A stretch of 37,228 bases of DNA, taken from Bacteroidota bacterium. GTDB taxonomy: Bacteria; Bacteroidota; Bacteroidia; Chitinophagales; LD1. The stretch lies in NCBI GenBank assembly GCA_947461105.1, contig CANHIG010000006.1:1-37228 (forward strand), written 5' to 3'. Both the position numbers and the translations under genes were made by a program. The notes below the pieces were generated by a model. The model worked only from the letters and a program-made list of their open reading frames with translations, was not told the origin of the DNA and searched no databases. Within the stretch, counting starts at the first letter, position 1. Each line of letters opens with the position of its first letter. Shown here one piece after another: positions 8,360 to 16,702 of this stretch.

Positions 8360-9268
8360 CTACTCGAAATTTTTATCCAGAAAAGCACTGAGTTTTTTTA
8401 TTGCTGCATTAGCTTTTGGTAAAACCCTCCAAAAGGATTGGAACACATGAAAGTAATCTTCATAAACATCCATTTCAATCGGAACATTTTTTGATTGAGC
8501 ATTTTCATAAACTCTTACTGAATCATCAAGCAGCACTTCTGCTGTACCCACTTGAATATAAATAGGTGGAAGACCACTGAAGTCGCCAAATACAGGAGAT
8601 ATATATGGATTTGCAGGATTGTTTTCGGTGTAGTAAATTTTTGTCCAAAACGGAAATGCTTCTTTGGTGAGCATAGGTTCCTCTGTGTTTGGATCTAAAT
8701 AGGTTTTCCCACTCAGGGTAAGGTCTGTCCATGGCGATAAAGTAATGGCGCACTTCGGAAGAGGCTTGTTATGGTCTCGTAAATACAAAAGGGTTGCGAA
8801 TGTAAGTCCTCCTCCTGCCGAGTCCCCGCCAAGTGCTATATCATTGTTACTATATCCATTTTCCAGCAACCATTCATAAGCCATTACTGCATCATTGAGT
8901 CCTGCGGGGAAAGGATTTTCCGGTGCAAGCCTGTATTCAAAGTTTAGAATTTTAAAATGCTGTCCTGCCAAAGCAATTTTGGTAAGTAATGAGCGATGTG
9001 TATCTATACTGCCTACTGAATAGCCTCCCCCATGAAAATACAACAACACTTTTTTTGAAGAATGCTTTTTTTGTTCAATCCATTCAGCTTTGCAATGCTG
9101 TATTTCTATTGGTGTGTAGTTGCATTTATCGCTTCTATATTCATAGCGCTTTGTAAGTTTTTCGAACCCGGCTCTGGACCTTGGTATATTTTGCCATTCA
9201 GCCTTATTACGAAATGAACGAATTGCATTTTTTACAACACTAATTGGAATTGGAATATTTATCATCAT
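8360..9268 (-). CDS. Alpha/beta hydrolase, hormone-sensitive-lipase-like esterase
   Basis: The 302-residue cytoplasmic protein carries the HSL-family signatures: the oxyanion-hole motif HGGG at 79-82 (YFHGGGYSVGS), and the nucleophile elbow GGDSAGG with Ser150. The probable acid is Asp249 or Asp248 (EVLLDDSV) and the probable base His274 (DYFHVF). Family IV esterases hydrolyse short-chain esters; the true substrate is unknown. No signal peptide is seen. The start ATG at 9268 is followed by a second ATG codon, either of which could be used. It converges on the exonuclease gene with only 3 nt between the stops and no obvious hairpin terminator. Confidence 0.92.
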   Translation of the reverse strand: MMINIPIPISVVKNAIRSFRNKAEWQNIPRSRAGFEKLTKRYEYRSDKCNYTPIEIQHCKAEWIEQKKHSSKKVLLYFHGGGYSVGSIDTHRSLLTKIALAGQHFKILNFEYRLAPENPFPAGLNDAVMAYEWLLENGYSNNDIALGGDSAGGGLTFATLLYLRDHNKPLPKCAITLSPWTDLTLSGKTYLDPNTEEPMLTKEAFPFWTKIYYTENNPANPYISPVFGDFSGLPPIYIQVGTAEVLLDDSVRVYENAQSKNVPIEMDVYEDYFHVFQSFWRVLPKANAAIKKLSAFLDKNFE

Positions 9269-9340
9269 GGTATTATAATCTTAAGTTGAAACTGTTTCTA
9301 ATCTCCATTTAATGAAATATTGGGAATAGCAATTAATAAG

Positions 9341-9895
9341 TTAGGGTCTGAAATCAGGATTTCCGGCTCGTTTTTTCATGAGGCGCTCATATATGCTGGA
9401 AATAGGATTATAGAATTTCGCCTTTTCTTTGTGAAGGTATTTTGGAGCCGCTACGCCAGGAACTAAAACAATATTTGCCATTCCATCTCCCCGAATAAAT
9501 GCATCTTCAAATTCTCTTTTATTGCTGAATGGATAGATGGTCACTTCTTTAAGTTTGTAAAAGTCTTTCATGAGATTTACATCCAGCGAATAGCGCATCG
9601 TTTCGGGAATTCCCGAAACGGGTATTTCTTTCCAAATATATCCTAATGAAGAAAATCTTAAGGTGTCTGAAGGGTATACATATATTTGAAATTTTCCGTC
9701 TGCATCGGCACTTTGTCCTTTTTTTCTGTTTTGAATTACGATTGAAGCATTTGGTAAGTGTGCTTTGGACTGCATGTCAACAACTGTTCCCTTAAGCAAT
9801 ATTTTCCCTTCTGTATAGTCGAAATTTAATTGAGCGCTAATGTTAAGCGTCAGAAATATAATCAGAAAAAATGAAAGGAATAAACGAGTTTTCAC
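9341..9895 (-). CDS. Secreted carboxypeptidase-regulatory-like domain protein
   Basis: A signal peptide (MKTRLFLSFFLIIFLTLNISA, cleavage before QLNFDY) precedes a CarboxypepD_reg-like beta-sandwich at about 30-115 (ILLKGTVVDMQSKAHLPNAS, then SADADGKFQIYV and FSSLGYIWKEI). This is the same plug-like module found at the N-terminus of SusC/TonB-dependent receptors, but here no barrel follows: the protein ends at 184 residues after a short basic tail. It is therefore periplasmic or outer-membrane associated with unknown function. A perfect 22-bp palindrome lies inside the coding sequence at 9599-9620. It is flanked by the dioxygenase (upstream) and esterase (downstream) genes on the same strand, with gaps of 61 and 72 nt. 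Confidence 0.82.
   Translation of the reverse strand: MKTRLFLSFFLIIFLTLNISAQLNFDYTEGKILLKGTVVDMQSKAHLPNASIVIQNRKKGQSADADGKFQIYVYPSDTLRFSSLGYIWKEIPVSGIPETMRYSLDVNLMKDFYKLKEVTIYPFSNKREFEDAFIRGDGMANIVLVPGVAAPKYLHKEKAKFYNPISSIYERLMKKRAGNPDFRP
9599..9620. repeat. Perfect 22-bp palindrome inside a coding region
   Basis: The half-site is CGTTTCGGGAA, followed immediately by its exact reverse complement with no spacer; the centre contains GAATTC. It falls within codons for VSGIPET of the carboxypeptidase-regulatory-like protein. In RNA it could form a GC-containing hairpin, in DNA a dimeric protein site. It may equally be accidental. Confidence 0.6.
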
Positions 9896-9956
9896 AGTAG
9901 TAAAATATAATAACAGATTGAGGGTTGAAAAGTATTTAGCCTTATTAACAGTTCTG

Positions 9957-10910
9957 TTATTTTTTAAGTCCTATTTCTCTCAATCTTTCATCTAAATACT
10001 CTCCTGCCGAAGAAGGAGTATACGCCAATGGATTTTGATCATTAACACAGGATGGTAAACAATCTAACCTCATTTCTGAACGTGGGTGTAAGAAAAACGG
10101 AATAGAATAACGGTGTGTATGCCATTTTTCTCTGGATGGATTTACCACCCGATGTGTTGTAGAGCGAAGTTTATTATTGGTGAAACGTTGCAGCATATCT
10201 CCTACGTTTACTACTATACAGCCTTCAGGTGCAGTGATGTCACGCCATTGGTTTTGTCTGTTCACTAGCTGCAATCCTTCTGCAGATGCGCCTACCAGAA
10301 GTGTAATGAGATTAATATCTTCATGCGCTTCAGCACGAATAGCGGATTTCGGTTCCTGAGTTATTGGCGGGTAATGAATGGCGCGCAAAATGGAGTTTCC
10401 GTTTCTAATGTGCTGATCAAAATAAAACTCACCTATTCCAAGATGTATGGCAATTGCCCTTAATAGATTTTTTCCTGATTGTTCAAAAGCCTTGTAGAGT
10501 TGCGAGCCTACTTCGTCAAAATCCGGTAATTCGTTTACTTTGATATTATCAGGATAATCAGCCTTGGATAATTCTTCACCTTCAACCTGCTGTCCTATTT
10601 GCCAGAACTCTTTTAAATCTGGAGCATCACTCCCTTTTGCATGTTCTTTACCAAATGAAGTATATCCTCTTTGTCCAGCATATTCAGGTATCTCATATCC
10701 TCGTTTTGCATCTGTAGGTAATGAAAAAAACGACTCCACCAATTCATAAAATTTATTGATTTTTTCGGCAGGCACTCCATGATTTTTTACTGATACAAAA
10801 CCGGTTTCTTCAAATGCTTTTCCGAGCTCTTCCACAAATTTATGCTTAGACTCAGCATTGCCGTTTATAAATTCGTTTAAATCAACAATAGGAATTGTGG
10901 TTAATGACAT
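9957..10910 (-). CDS. 2-oxoglutarate/Fe(II)-dependent dioxygenase, isopenicillin N synthase-like
   Basis: The 317-residue protein has the DIOX_N region (IPIVDLNEFI at 6-15, FEETGFVSVKNHGVP at 33-47) and the 2OG-FeII_Oxy core. The iron ligands are visible as H196 and D198 (AEAHEDINLITLL) and H253 (RSTTHRVVNP), and the oxoglutarate-binding R267-Y-S269 follows in HRYSIPFFLHP. Family members in bacteria oxidise small molecules by hydroxylation, desaturation or ring closure; homologues are widespread outside antibiotic clusters and no biosynthetic genes lie nearby, so a beta-lactam role is not supported. The start MSLTTIPIVDL fits the family N-terminus. The substrate is unknown. Confidence 0.93.
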   Translation of the reverse strand: MSLTTIPIVDLNEFINGNAESKHKFVEELGKAFEETGFVSVKNHGVPAEKINKFYELVESFFSLPTDAKRGYEIPEYAGQRGYTSFGKEHAKGSDAPDLKEFWQIGQQVEGEELSKADYPDNIKVNELPDFDEVGSQLYKAFEQSGKNLLRAIAIHLGIGEFYFDQHIRNGNSILRAIHYPPITQEPKSAIRAEAHEDINLITLLVGASAEGLQLVNRQNQWRDITAPEGCIVVNVGDMLQRFTNNKLRSTTHRVVNPSREKWHTHRYSIPFFLHPRSEMRLDCLPSCVNDQNPLAYTPSSAGEYLDERLREIGLKK

Positions 10911-10971
10911 AGCAATTTATTATAGCTGAAAAATATTGTTTAATGATGCAAAAACAAAATAAAGCGATGCT

Positions 10972-12525
10972 TTATTGTATTGGTAAAGCTATGTCTTTAA
11001 TGGCAATTTTGGGGTTTGTTTCCTTATCCGCAATAGTGATTATTGAACCTAGCTTCAGTTTATTAGTTTTTAAGAAATCATAAGCAGCTGCTTCATTTTG
11101 AATATTTAGGATATTTCTTTTTGCATAATAAATCAGTTGTGGCTCAGCTTTTTCGTAGCTAAATAAAACATGATTAGTATCCGTTTGATTCGCAATCTGC
11201 TCTCCGATTTTTTTGTCTAAATCATAGTTGATTCCTTTTATGTTTCTGGAGCCGGGTAGGTTGGAAAGCGTGAATTGAACACAAAGAACTATAACACCCA
11301 AAAAATAGATCAGGTTTAATGTTCCTGCTTTAATAGAATTAGATTTTTTTCCTTTATCATAGAATATGCCCATCAACACACTTAGAAATAGCGATGCATA
11401 CAAAACGGTAAAATCATGTTCTGAATAATTCAGGAAAAGCATATGCATGAGTAATACTGGTAGTAAGGATAGCCAAATAAAGCGATAGCCATTTTCAGTG
11501 AAAGTTATTTTCAGTTTCTTTTTTGAAAAAACGAAAAAAAGGAAACCGATTATAATCAGATAATAGAGTGTGTAATTTACTGCATAGTTATATATGATGT
11601 TCTTCAGGTAATGGAAATAGGAAATGAAGAATGCCCAAAATCCATTATTAATTTCACCGATGCTACCACGGATTAGGTAACGATGAAAGAGCTCATTGAA
11701 ATATATTTCAGTTCCTGCAATCAGGCTGTATTGATAAGTGATTAACCTAAGCGTAAATATGCTTATCACGATGGTGGTCAATATTAAAATTCTGAATCCT
11801 TTGATTTCCCTGACATGCAGCAAAGAATAAACAATAACTGATGCGGCATAGAAAAAACCGAGCCATGATGTATAAATCATTACGAACAAGATAATGGCAT
11901 AGAAAAAAATGTATTTGGGTACTTGAAATTTTTGTCTGATAATCATCTTAAGTACTACATACACTCCAATCACAAACGGTGTTTGCACAGACATATCACT
12001 CATATACACATTGCCTTGAAACCATAAAGCGGGAGGCGCAAATACATAAAAGCAAAAAGCAACGAGCGAGGGAATATGGAGATGGCTTCTTGCTCTATTG
12101 AAGCTTAGCAGACAGACCGTGAAGTAAACAAACATTGCGGCAATAAAGTGCAATAGGAAGTTGATAATTTGCAGAGACTTTACATCAGGTCTGTAATGGA
12201 TTGCTTTGTATATAAGGAAAGGGAAATAGTAGGCAAACGGAGGATGAGAAACGTAGTAAAAATTACCTGTGGCATCTTTAATTTTGCCTGTAGCATTGGC
12301 AAAGTTGTTGATGTTTTTGTCAGCAATGTGATTGTAGGTCATTACAGGATTATACTGATAGGAGCCGATGCCATTGTCATACCAGATTTCAAGAATGCGA
12401 AGTGAGACAGCAGTACAAAATTCATGATGCTTAGAAAGAGGCCGACCAAGCTGAGGCAATCTTAATGCTACAGAAAGCAAAAAAATCACTGCAAGTATGG
12501 GGAATGTTTTTCTAAGGAAAATCAT
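10972..12525 (-). CDS. Polytopic membrane protein, GT-C glycosyltransferase-like
   Basis: The 517-residue protein has roughly ten to twelve hydrophobic helices and a soluble C-terminal segment of about 90 residues. The first external loop contains PLSKHHEFCTA, and a later loop has YVSHPPFAYYFPFLIY; an acidic residue after the first helix plus a SHPP-type loop is typical of GT-C enzymes such as the PMT/ArnT (GT39) group, which transfer sugars from polyprenyl phosphate carriers. That assignment is by architecture and motif resemblance only. The DUF4290 gene ends 12 nt upstream on the same strand, so the two are likely co-transcribed. It could also be a non-catalytic membrane protein. Confidence 0.7.
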   Translation of the reverse strand: MIFLRKTFPILAVIFLLSVALRLPQLGRPLSKHHEFCTAVSLRILEIWYDNGIGSYQYNPVMTYNHIADKNINNFANATGKIKDATGNFYYVSHPPFAYYFPFLIYKAIHYRPDVKSLQIINFLLHFIAAMFVYFTVCLLSFNRARSHLHIPSLVAFCFYVFAPPALWFQGNVYMSDMSVQTPFVIGVYVVLKMIIRQKFQVPKYIFFYAIILFVMIYTSWLGFFYAASVIVYSLLHVREIKGFRILILTTIVISIFTLRLITYQYSLIAGTEIYFNELFHRYLIRGSIGEINNGFWAFFISYFHYLKNIIYNYAVNYTLYYLIIIGFLFFVFSKKKLKITFTENGYRFIWLSLLPVLLMHMLFLNYSEHDFTVLYASLFLSVLMGIFYDKGKKSNSIKAGTLNLIYFLGVIVLCVQFTLSNLPGSRNIKGINYDLDKKIGEQIANQTDTNHVLFSYEKAEPQLIYYAKRNILNIQNEAAAYDFLKTNKLKLGSIITIADKETNPKIAIKDIALPIQ

Positions 12526-12537
12526 CGTGTAAGATGT

Positions 12538-13200
12538 TTACTTATTTCTATTCTTATTACCATTAAATTTGTTGTTTCTAAACTTATTGTTCGGTCTGTT
12601 TCCGGTGAATTTTCGTCCATCTCTGCCGGTGTTGTTGTTCTCTCTGAATTTGTTCCCTTTGGTAAGTTCACTGATGCTATCTTCAACGCCTAGTTGGAGC
12701 TTATCATCAGATAGGATACGTAAATCGTTTTTAATGATTTCATCATTTGTATTTTCCTTAGTCCAGTTTTGGTATACCAGCTTCATATAATTTCCAATGG
12801 TTTGTGCAAAGGCAAGTCTTTTTTCAGGATCTTTTTCTTCTATCGCCTTTTTCACAAGCAGGTCTACCTTTTTTCCATAAGTCCTATGCTTGATTCTGCT
12901 TTGAGGGTAGGGTAGTGGTTCAGGTTTTTTCTCTACCAGTGCTCTTGTTGTTTTTGGATATGGCGAATCTACATCTAGTTTGAAATCAGACATGATGAAA
13001 AGGTGATCCCATAGCTTGTGCCTGAAGTCTTCAACGTTTCTAAGTTGGGGATTTAATTGCCCCATGAGCTCTATAATCTCTCGCGCCATCTGATTTCTTC
13101 TTATAGGGTCTTCTACGGTAATACATCGTTCTACTATTTCTTGAATGTGTCGTCCATATTCAAGTAATTCAATTTTTTCTCTTGTAGTATTATATTCCAT
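12538..13200 (-). CDS. DUF4290 domain protein
   Basis: Residues 1-175 match the Bacteroidota-restricted DUF4290 family as I remember it (MEYNTTREKIELLEYGRHIQ at the start, then ELMGQLNPQLRNVEDFRHKL). The start at 13200 is chosen because the family opens with MEYNT; an in-frame ATG three codons upstream at 13209 is possible. The last 35 residues form a disordered tail rich in Asn, Arg, Lys, Gly and Phe (KFRNNKFNGNKNRNK), which looks like a nucleic-acid-binding or phase-separating tail. The function is unknown. The GT-C-like gene follows after 12 nt on the same strand. A short inverted repeat (GAATCA at 13233-13238, TGATTC at 13243-13248) lies upstream. Confidence 0.88.
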   Translation of the reverse strand: MEYNTTREKIELLEYGRHIQEIVERCITVEDPIRRNQMAREIIELMGQLNPQLRNVEDFRHKLWDHLFIMSDFKLDVDSPYPKTTRALVEKKPEPLPYPQSRIKHRTYGKKVDLLVKKAIEEKDPEKRLAFAQTIGNYMKLVYQNWTKENTNDEIIKNDLRILSDDKLQLGVEDSISELTKGNKFRENNNTGRDGRKFTGNRPNNKFRNNKFNGNKNRNK

Positions 13201-13315
13201 TGTGTGCATGTGATTAATTAAGTAATAATGCTCCGAATCAAAATTGATTCATGAGGTAATGGTGCTTTGTCTGCAAAAATCCGAATGCAAAGAGAGGGTG
13301 AATTGCTCAGATTCT

Positions 13316-15586
13316 TTATGTGCCACTAACTATCTTTAGCTTTGCAAATTTGAGCATTATTTTCTTTTCTCCAAAGTTTGGGAAGAAAATAGTTGCTATT
13401 TTGTTAATTGCGTTGCCTTCAAGAAGGATTACTTTTCCTTCACCAAACTTTTCATGTATGACATCTGCACCCATTTGGAGGTTAGAAACATCATCAGGAA
13501 CAAACGGTTCTCCATTGCCCATCATTCTGGCAGGAGCTTGTGCTACTGGCTTTTGCATGAGTGTTTTCCCAAAGCTTGACCTTAATGAACTTTCTGATGT
13601 AGTAGGTCTAGATTCTTTTTGCTGTCCGTAAAATGATAAAACTCCTTCTGGTAATTCTTTTAGAAATCTTGATGGTTCGCTATATTGAATATTTCCAAAC
13701 TTGTAACGAGATGTTGCATAGTTGAGGAATAGTTTCTTTTCAGCTCTGGTGATAGCTACATAGAATAATCTTCGCTCTTCCTCTAAATCATCCATGGAGT
13801 ATAGAGATTGCGATGATGGAAAAAGACCTTCTTCCATGCCTACTACATAAACTACAGGAAACTCAAGTCCTTTTGCAGCATGTGTTGTCATTAGTTTTAC
13901 GCAATCAATATTTTCAGTTTGTTTTTCATCACCTGTTAGTAATGTTATATTTTGAAGATATGTTCCTAAGCCTCTGTCTTCAGTAATCTCGTCACCATCA
14001 GTTACGATATCTTCTTCTACCCATTCTTTGATACCGTTTAATAACTCCTGCAAGTTTTCATATCGAGCAATACCTTCTACTGTTTTATCATTATAGAGTT
14101 CAGCAATTAGTTTTGTTGTTTTACCGATGTGGGTTGCCAGTTCAAAAGCATTTTTCTGCTTTGCCATAGCTCCAAAAGATTGAACCAATAAAACGAATTC
14201 CTGAATCAATTGCTTGGCACGCGGTGGAATTTCATATTTATGAATATGCTCTAAAACATCCCACATTCTAACGCCATCATTGGCAGCATAAATTGTAATC
14301 TTATCTATAGTGGTTTGTCCAATGCCCCGCATTGGGTAATTGATTACCCTTTTTAATGCTTCTTCCTCAAATGGATTGACTGCAAGCTTCAGATATGCAA
14401 GTAGGTCTTTTATTTCTTTTCTTTGGTAGAATGACATACCTCCGTATATCTTGTATGGTATGTTATGTTTTCTAAGCGATTCTTCAAAAGAACGTGACTG
14501 CGCATTAGTTCTATACAATATTGCAAAGTCATTATTTTTGAAGTGGTCGCGCATTTTTAACTCCATAATGCTATCGGCCACCCAACGCCCTTCTTCATTG
14601 TCGGAAGCGGTTTTAACTACCAATATTGCATCTCCCTGATTGTTTGATGTCCAAATCTCTTTCTTGATTTGGTTCTTGTTTTTATGAATCAGCTCATTTG
14701 CAGCCTTTACAATGTTTTTAGTAGATCTGTAATTCTGTTCCAGTTTGAATACTTTCAAATCCGGGAAATCAGATTCGAAATTCAATATGTTGTCAATGGT
14801 TGCTCCCCTGAAGGCATAAATGCTTTGCGCATCATCACCTACTACTGTTATATTTTGATGAGCATCAGCTATACTTTTAATAATGGAGTATTGAAGTTGA
14901 TTCGTATCCTGAAACTCATCAATCAATACATACTTAAATTTGTGTTGATACTTATATAAAACCTGTGGATGATTTTTAATCAGCTCATAAGTCTTTAAAA
15001 GTAAATCATCAAAGTCCATTGCTCCCGATCTGAAGCATCTATCACAATATAGTTTGTAAATATTTGCGGTTTGAGGTCTTTTTGTGTTTTTGTCTTCTGT
15101 AATTAATTCGGGATCATTTGCATAGTCCTCAGGAAAAACCAAAGCGTTTTTACATGCTGATATCCTCCATTGAATCGTAGATGGTTTGTATATTTTATCA
15201 TCAAGATTTAATTCTTTGATAATGCTTTTGATAACAGATTTAGAGTCTTCGGTATCGTATATAGTGAAATTGGACGGATAGCCAATAAATTGGGCATCTG
15301 TTCTGAGCAGTCGTGCAAAAATGGAGTGAAAGGTACCCATGAATAAAGAGCGAGCATCTGTTCCGGCAATTTTTTCAATCCTCTGCCTCATTGCTTCCGA
15401 AGCTTTGTTGGTAAATGTGAGTGCAAGGATTGAAAATGGATTTGCTCCGTTTCTAAGCAAATGAGCTATACGGTAAGTGAGTACTCTGGTTTTGCCTGAC
15501 CCCGGTCCGGCAACTATCATTACCGGGCCATCAATATGCTCTACGGCCTGTTTTTGGACATCATTAAGTTCTTCTAAGTAGTTCAT
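13316..15586 (-). CDS. pcrA: PcrA/UvrD-type ATP-dependent 3'-5' DNA helicase
   Basis: This 756-residue protein is a complete superfamily 1A helicase. Motif Q and Walker A are at the N-terminus (LNDVQKQAVEHIDGP, AGPGSGKT at 26-33). Motif Ia is ALTFTNKASEAM, Walker B is VLIDEFQDTNQ near 223, and motif III is VGDDAQSIYAFRGA. Motif IV is QNYRST, motif V is TTHAAKGLEFPVVYVVGMEEG, and motif VI is FYVAITRAEKKL. The C-terminal 60 residues contain the Tudor-like segment of PcrA/UvrD (VIHEKFGEGKVILLEG) that binds RNA polymerase in related enzymes. It acts in nucleotide excision repair, mismatch repair and removal of stalled complexes. It is divergent from fic across 129 bp. Confidence 0.95.
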   Translation of the reverse strand: MNYLEELNDVQKQAVEHIDGPVMIVAGPGSGKTRVLTYRIAHLLRNGANPFSILALTFTNKASEAMRQRIEKIAGTDARSLFMGTFHSIFARLLRTDAQFIGYPSNFTIYDTEDSKSVIKSIIKELNLDDKIYKPSTIQWRISACKNALVFPEDYANDPELITEDKNTKRPQTANIYKLYCDRCFRSGAMDFDDLLLKTYELIKNHPQVLYKYQHKFKYVLIDEFQDTNQLQYSIIKSIADAHQNITVVGDDAQSIYAFRGATIDNILNFESDFPDLKVFKLEQNYRSTKNIVKAANELIHKNKNQIKKEIWTSNNQGDAILVVKTASDNEEGRWVADSIMELKMRDHFKNNDFAILYRTNAQSRSFEESLRKHNIPYKIYGGMSFYQRKEIKDLLAYLKLAVNPFEEEALKRVINYPMRGIGQTTIDKITIYAANDGVRMWDVLEHIHKYEIPPRAKQLIQEFVLLVQSFGAMAKQKNAFELATHIGKTTKLIAELYNDKTVEGIARYENLQELLNGIKEWVEEDIVTDGDEITEDRGLGTYLQNITLLTGDEKQTENIDCVKLMTTHAAKGLEFPVVYVVGMEEGLFPSSQSLYSMDDLEEERRLFYVAITRAEKKLFLNYATSRYKFGNIQYSEPSRFLKELPEGVLSFYGQQKESRPTTSESSLRSSFGKTLMQKPVAQAPARMMGNGEPFVPDDVSNLQMGADVIHEKFGEGKVILLEGNAINKIATIFFPNFGEKKIMLKFAKLKIVSGT

Positions 15587-15633
15587 AATTATAACGCTGT
15601 GAAATTAAAATAATGCACACAAACCACTTTGAA

Positions 15634-15647
15634 AATTGTAAACAATT
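15634..15647. promoter_or_regulatory. Inverted repeat in the pcrA-fic divergent region
   Basis: AATTGT and ACAATT are separated by two A residues. It lies 48 bp before the pcrA start codon and 69 bp before the fic start codon. It could be an operator or part of the pcrA promoter, but the site is AT-rich and short, so chance is a fair explanation. Confidence 0.35.
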
Positions 15648-15659
15648 GGAATTAGATAA

Positions 15660-15693
15660 TATCGGATAATTAAAAATTTTTTATTATCCGATA
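15660..15693. promoter_or_regulatory. Candidate operator: 11-bp inverted repeat upstream of fic
   Basis: TATCGGATAAT (15660-15670) and its exact reverse complement ATTATCCGATA (15683-15693) flank a 12-nt spacer that is nearly A5T6. The right arm ends 22 bp before the fic ATG and abuts the candidate promoter box. The centre-to-centre spacing of the arms is about 23 bp, close to two helical turns, as expected for a dimeric repressor. The downstream Fic protein has a C-terminal HTH-like domain that could be the binder; that link is inferred. Confidence 0.6.
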
Positions 15694-15699
15694 AATTTG

Positions 15700-15707
15700 T
15701 AACTTTG
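15700..15707 (+). promoter_or_regulatory. Candidate Bacteroidota -7 promoter box for fic
   Basis: TAACTTTG matches the TAnnTTTG consensus recognised by the Bacteroidota primary sigma factor. It lies 8 nt before the fic ATG, so the transcript would be almost leaderless. An overlapping match, TAAATTTG, is at 15692-15699. No clear TTTG -33 box is present at the usual 19-21 nt spacing. Confidence 0.42.
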
Positions 15708-15715
15708 TGTGAGAT

Positions 15716-16666
15716 ATGTGGAATATAAATTTTAATGAACTATTGGAATTCAATGAAAGCCTTGATCGAATTGCTGAGAAAGAGCAGCAATTGTCGCTCA
15801 AGAGACCATTGCCATCTATAGCAGTCCAAAAAATCAAGGAAGGGTTATTTGTTGAATGGACATACAACTCGAATGGTATAGAAGGAAATACACTCACGCT
15901 CAGAGAAACAAGAGTGGTATTGGAGGAAGGCATGACAGTCAAAGGGAAATCGCTTCGTGAGCATTTTGAAATTACTAACCATCATGATGCTATAGAGTTA
16001 GTTGAGAAAATGGTAGCTGAGAAAAATAGTTTTACTGAGCGCCATATCTTAGATATTCATGAAATGGTGATGCTCAAAATTGAAAAGGAATTTGCAGGCA
16101 GGTACCGTAATGCAGGAGTGCGTATAGTTGGTGCCAATTTTTTACCGCCTAATGCGCGTAAAGTTCAGGATTTGATGTCAGAGTTAGTTGCGTTTGTTAA
16201 TCAAAACCCAATGAATTTGCATGAAGTAATATTAGCAACTGTGTTCCATCATCGGTTTGTTTGGATTCATCCTTTTTTGGATGGTAACGGCAGAACAGTT
16301 AGACTTGTGATGAATCTTATATTAATGCAGCATGGATTTCCGCCTGCCATCATTCTAAAAAATGACAGGAAGAAATATTATGATGCTTTGAATCAAGCAA
16401 ATTCGGGTTCCTATAAAAAGCTTTTATTGTTAGTAATTCAGGCTTTGGAACGCTCTTTGGATATTTATCTCAGTAGTTTTCAGGATACCGATGATGAATA
16501 TTTACCAATTTCCTCTATAGTGATGGAACCTGACATGCCTTATGGCCAGGAATATGTGAGTCTTTTGGCGCGTACAGGAAAAATAGATGCTTATAAGGAA
16601 GGAAGAAACTGGCTCACTACTGAGCGAGCAGTGAAAGAGTATGTAATAAAAAGGAGAAAAAAATAG
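15716..16666 (+). CDS. Fic family protein (AMPylator-like) with inhibitory helix and C-terminal HTH-like domain
   Basis: The 316-residue protein has a full FIC active-site motif, H185-PFLDGNGR-193, preceded by VFHHRFVWI. An inhibitory-helix motif of the S/T-xxx-E-G/N type lies N-terminal at 52-57 (SNGIEG, Glu56), placing it in class II, where the glutamate blocks productive ATP binding until it is moved. The C-terminal 270-311 segment (YVSLLARTGKIDAYKEGRNW, then TTERAVKEYV) resembles a MerR/excisionase-type HTH. Fic proteins usually transfer AMP to a hydroxyl of a target protein; the target is unknown. ATG 15716 is the first start codon after the promoter-like region. An 11-bp inverted repeat immediately upstream suggests autoregulation. 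No separate antitoxin gene is adjacent, as expected for a self-inhibited protein. Confidence 0.93.
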   Translation: MWNINFNELLEFNESLDRIAEKEQQLSLKRPLPSIAVQKIKEGLFVEWTYNSNGIEGNTLTLRETRVVLEEGMTVKGKSLREHFEITNHHDAIELVEKMVAEKNSFTERHILDIHEMVMLKIEKEFAGRYRNAGVRIVGANFLPPNARKVQDLMSELVAFVNQNPMNLHEVILATVFHHRFVWIHPFLDGNGRTVRLVMNLILMQHGFPPAIILKNDRKKYYDALNQANSGSYKKLLLLVIQALERSLDIYLSSFQDTDDEYLPISSIVMEPDMPYGQEYVSLLARTGKIDAYKEGRNWLTTERAVKEYVIKRRKK

Positions 16667-16702
16667 CAGAACTTACCAATCAAAATTTGGTTTAAGTTCT
16701 GC
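16666..16702. terminator. Hairpin between convergent fic and LOG genes
   Basis: GCAGAACTT (16666-16674) pairs with AAGTTCTGC (16694-16702), and an inner CCAA/TTGG pairing extends the stem. On the minus strand it is followed by a run of eight T residues, so it would terminate the LOG transcript; on plus it follows the fic stop directly but has only a weak ATTTTG tail. The stem overlaps the last codons of the LOG gene. Confidence 0.65.

Noticed and set aside
9957-10910. Isopenicillin N synthase-like gene as part of an antibiotic cluster
   Set aside because: No peptide synthetase, transporter or resistance genes are adjacent, and this dioxygenase family is broad in bacteria.
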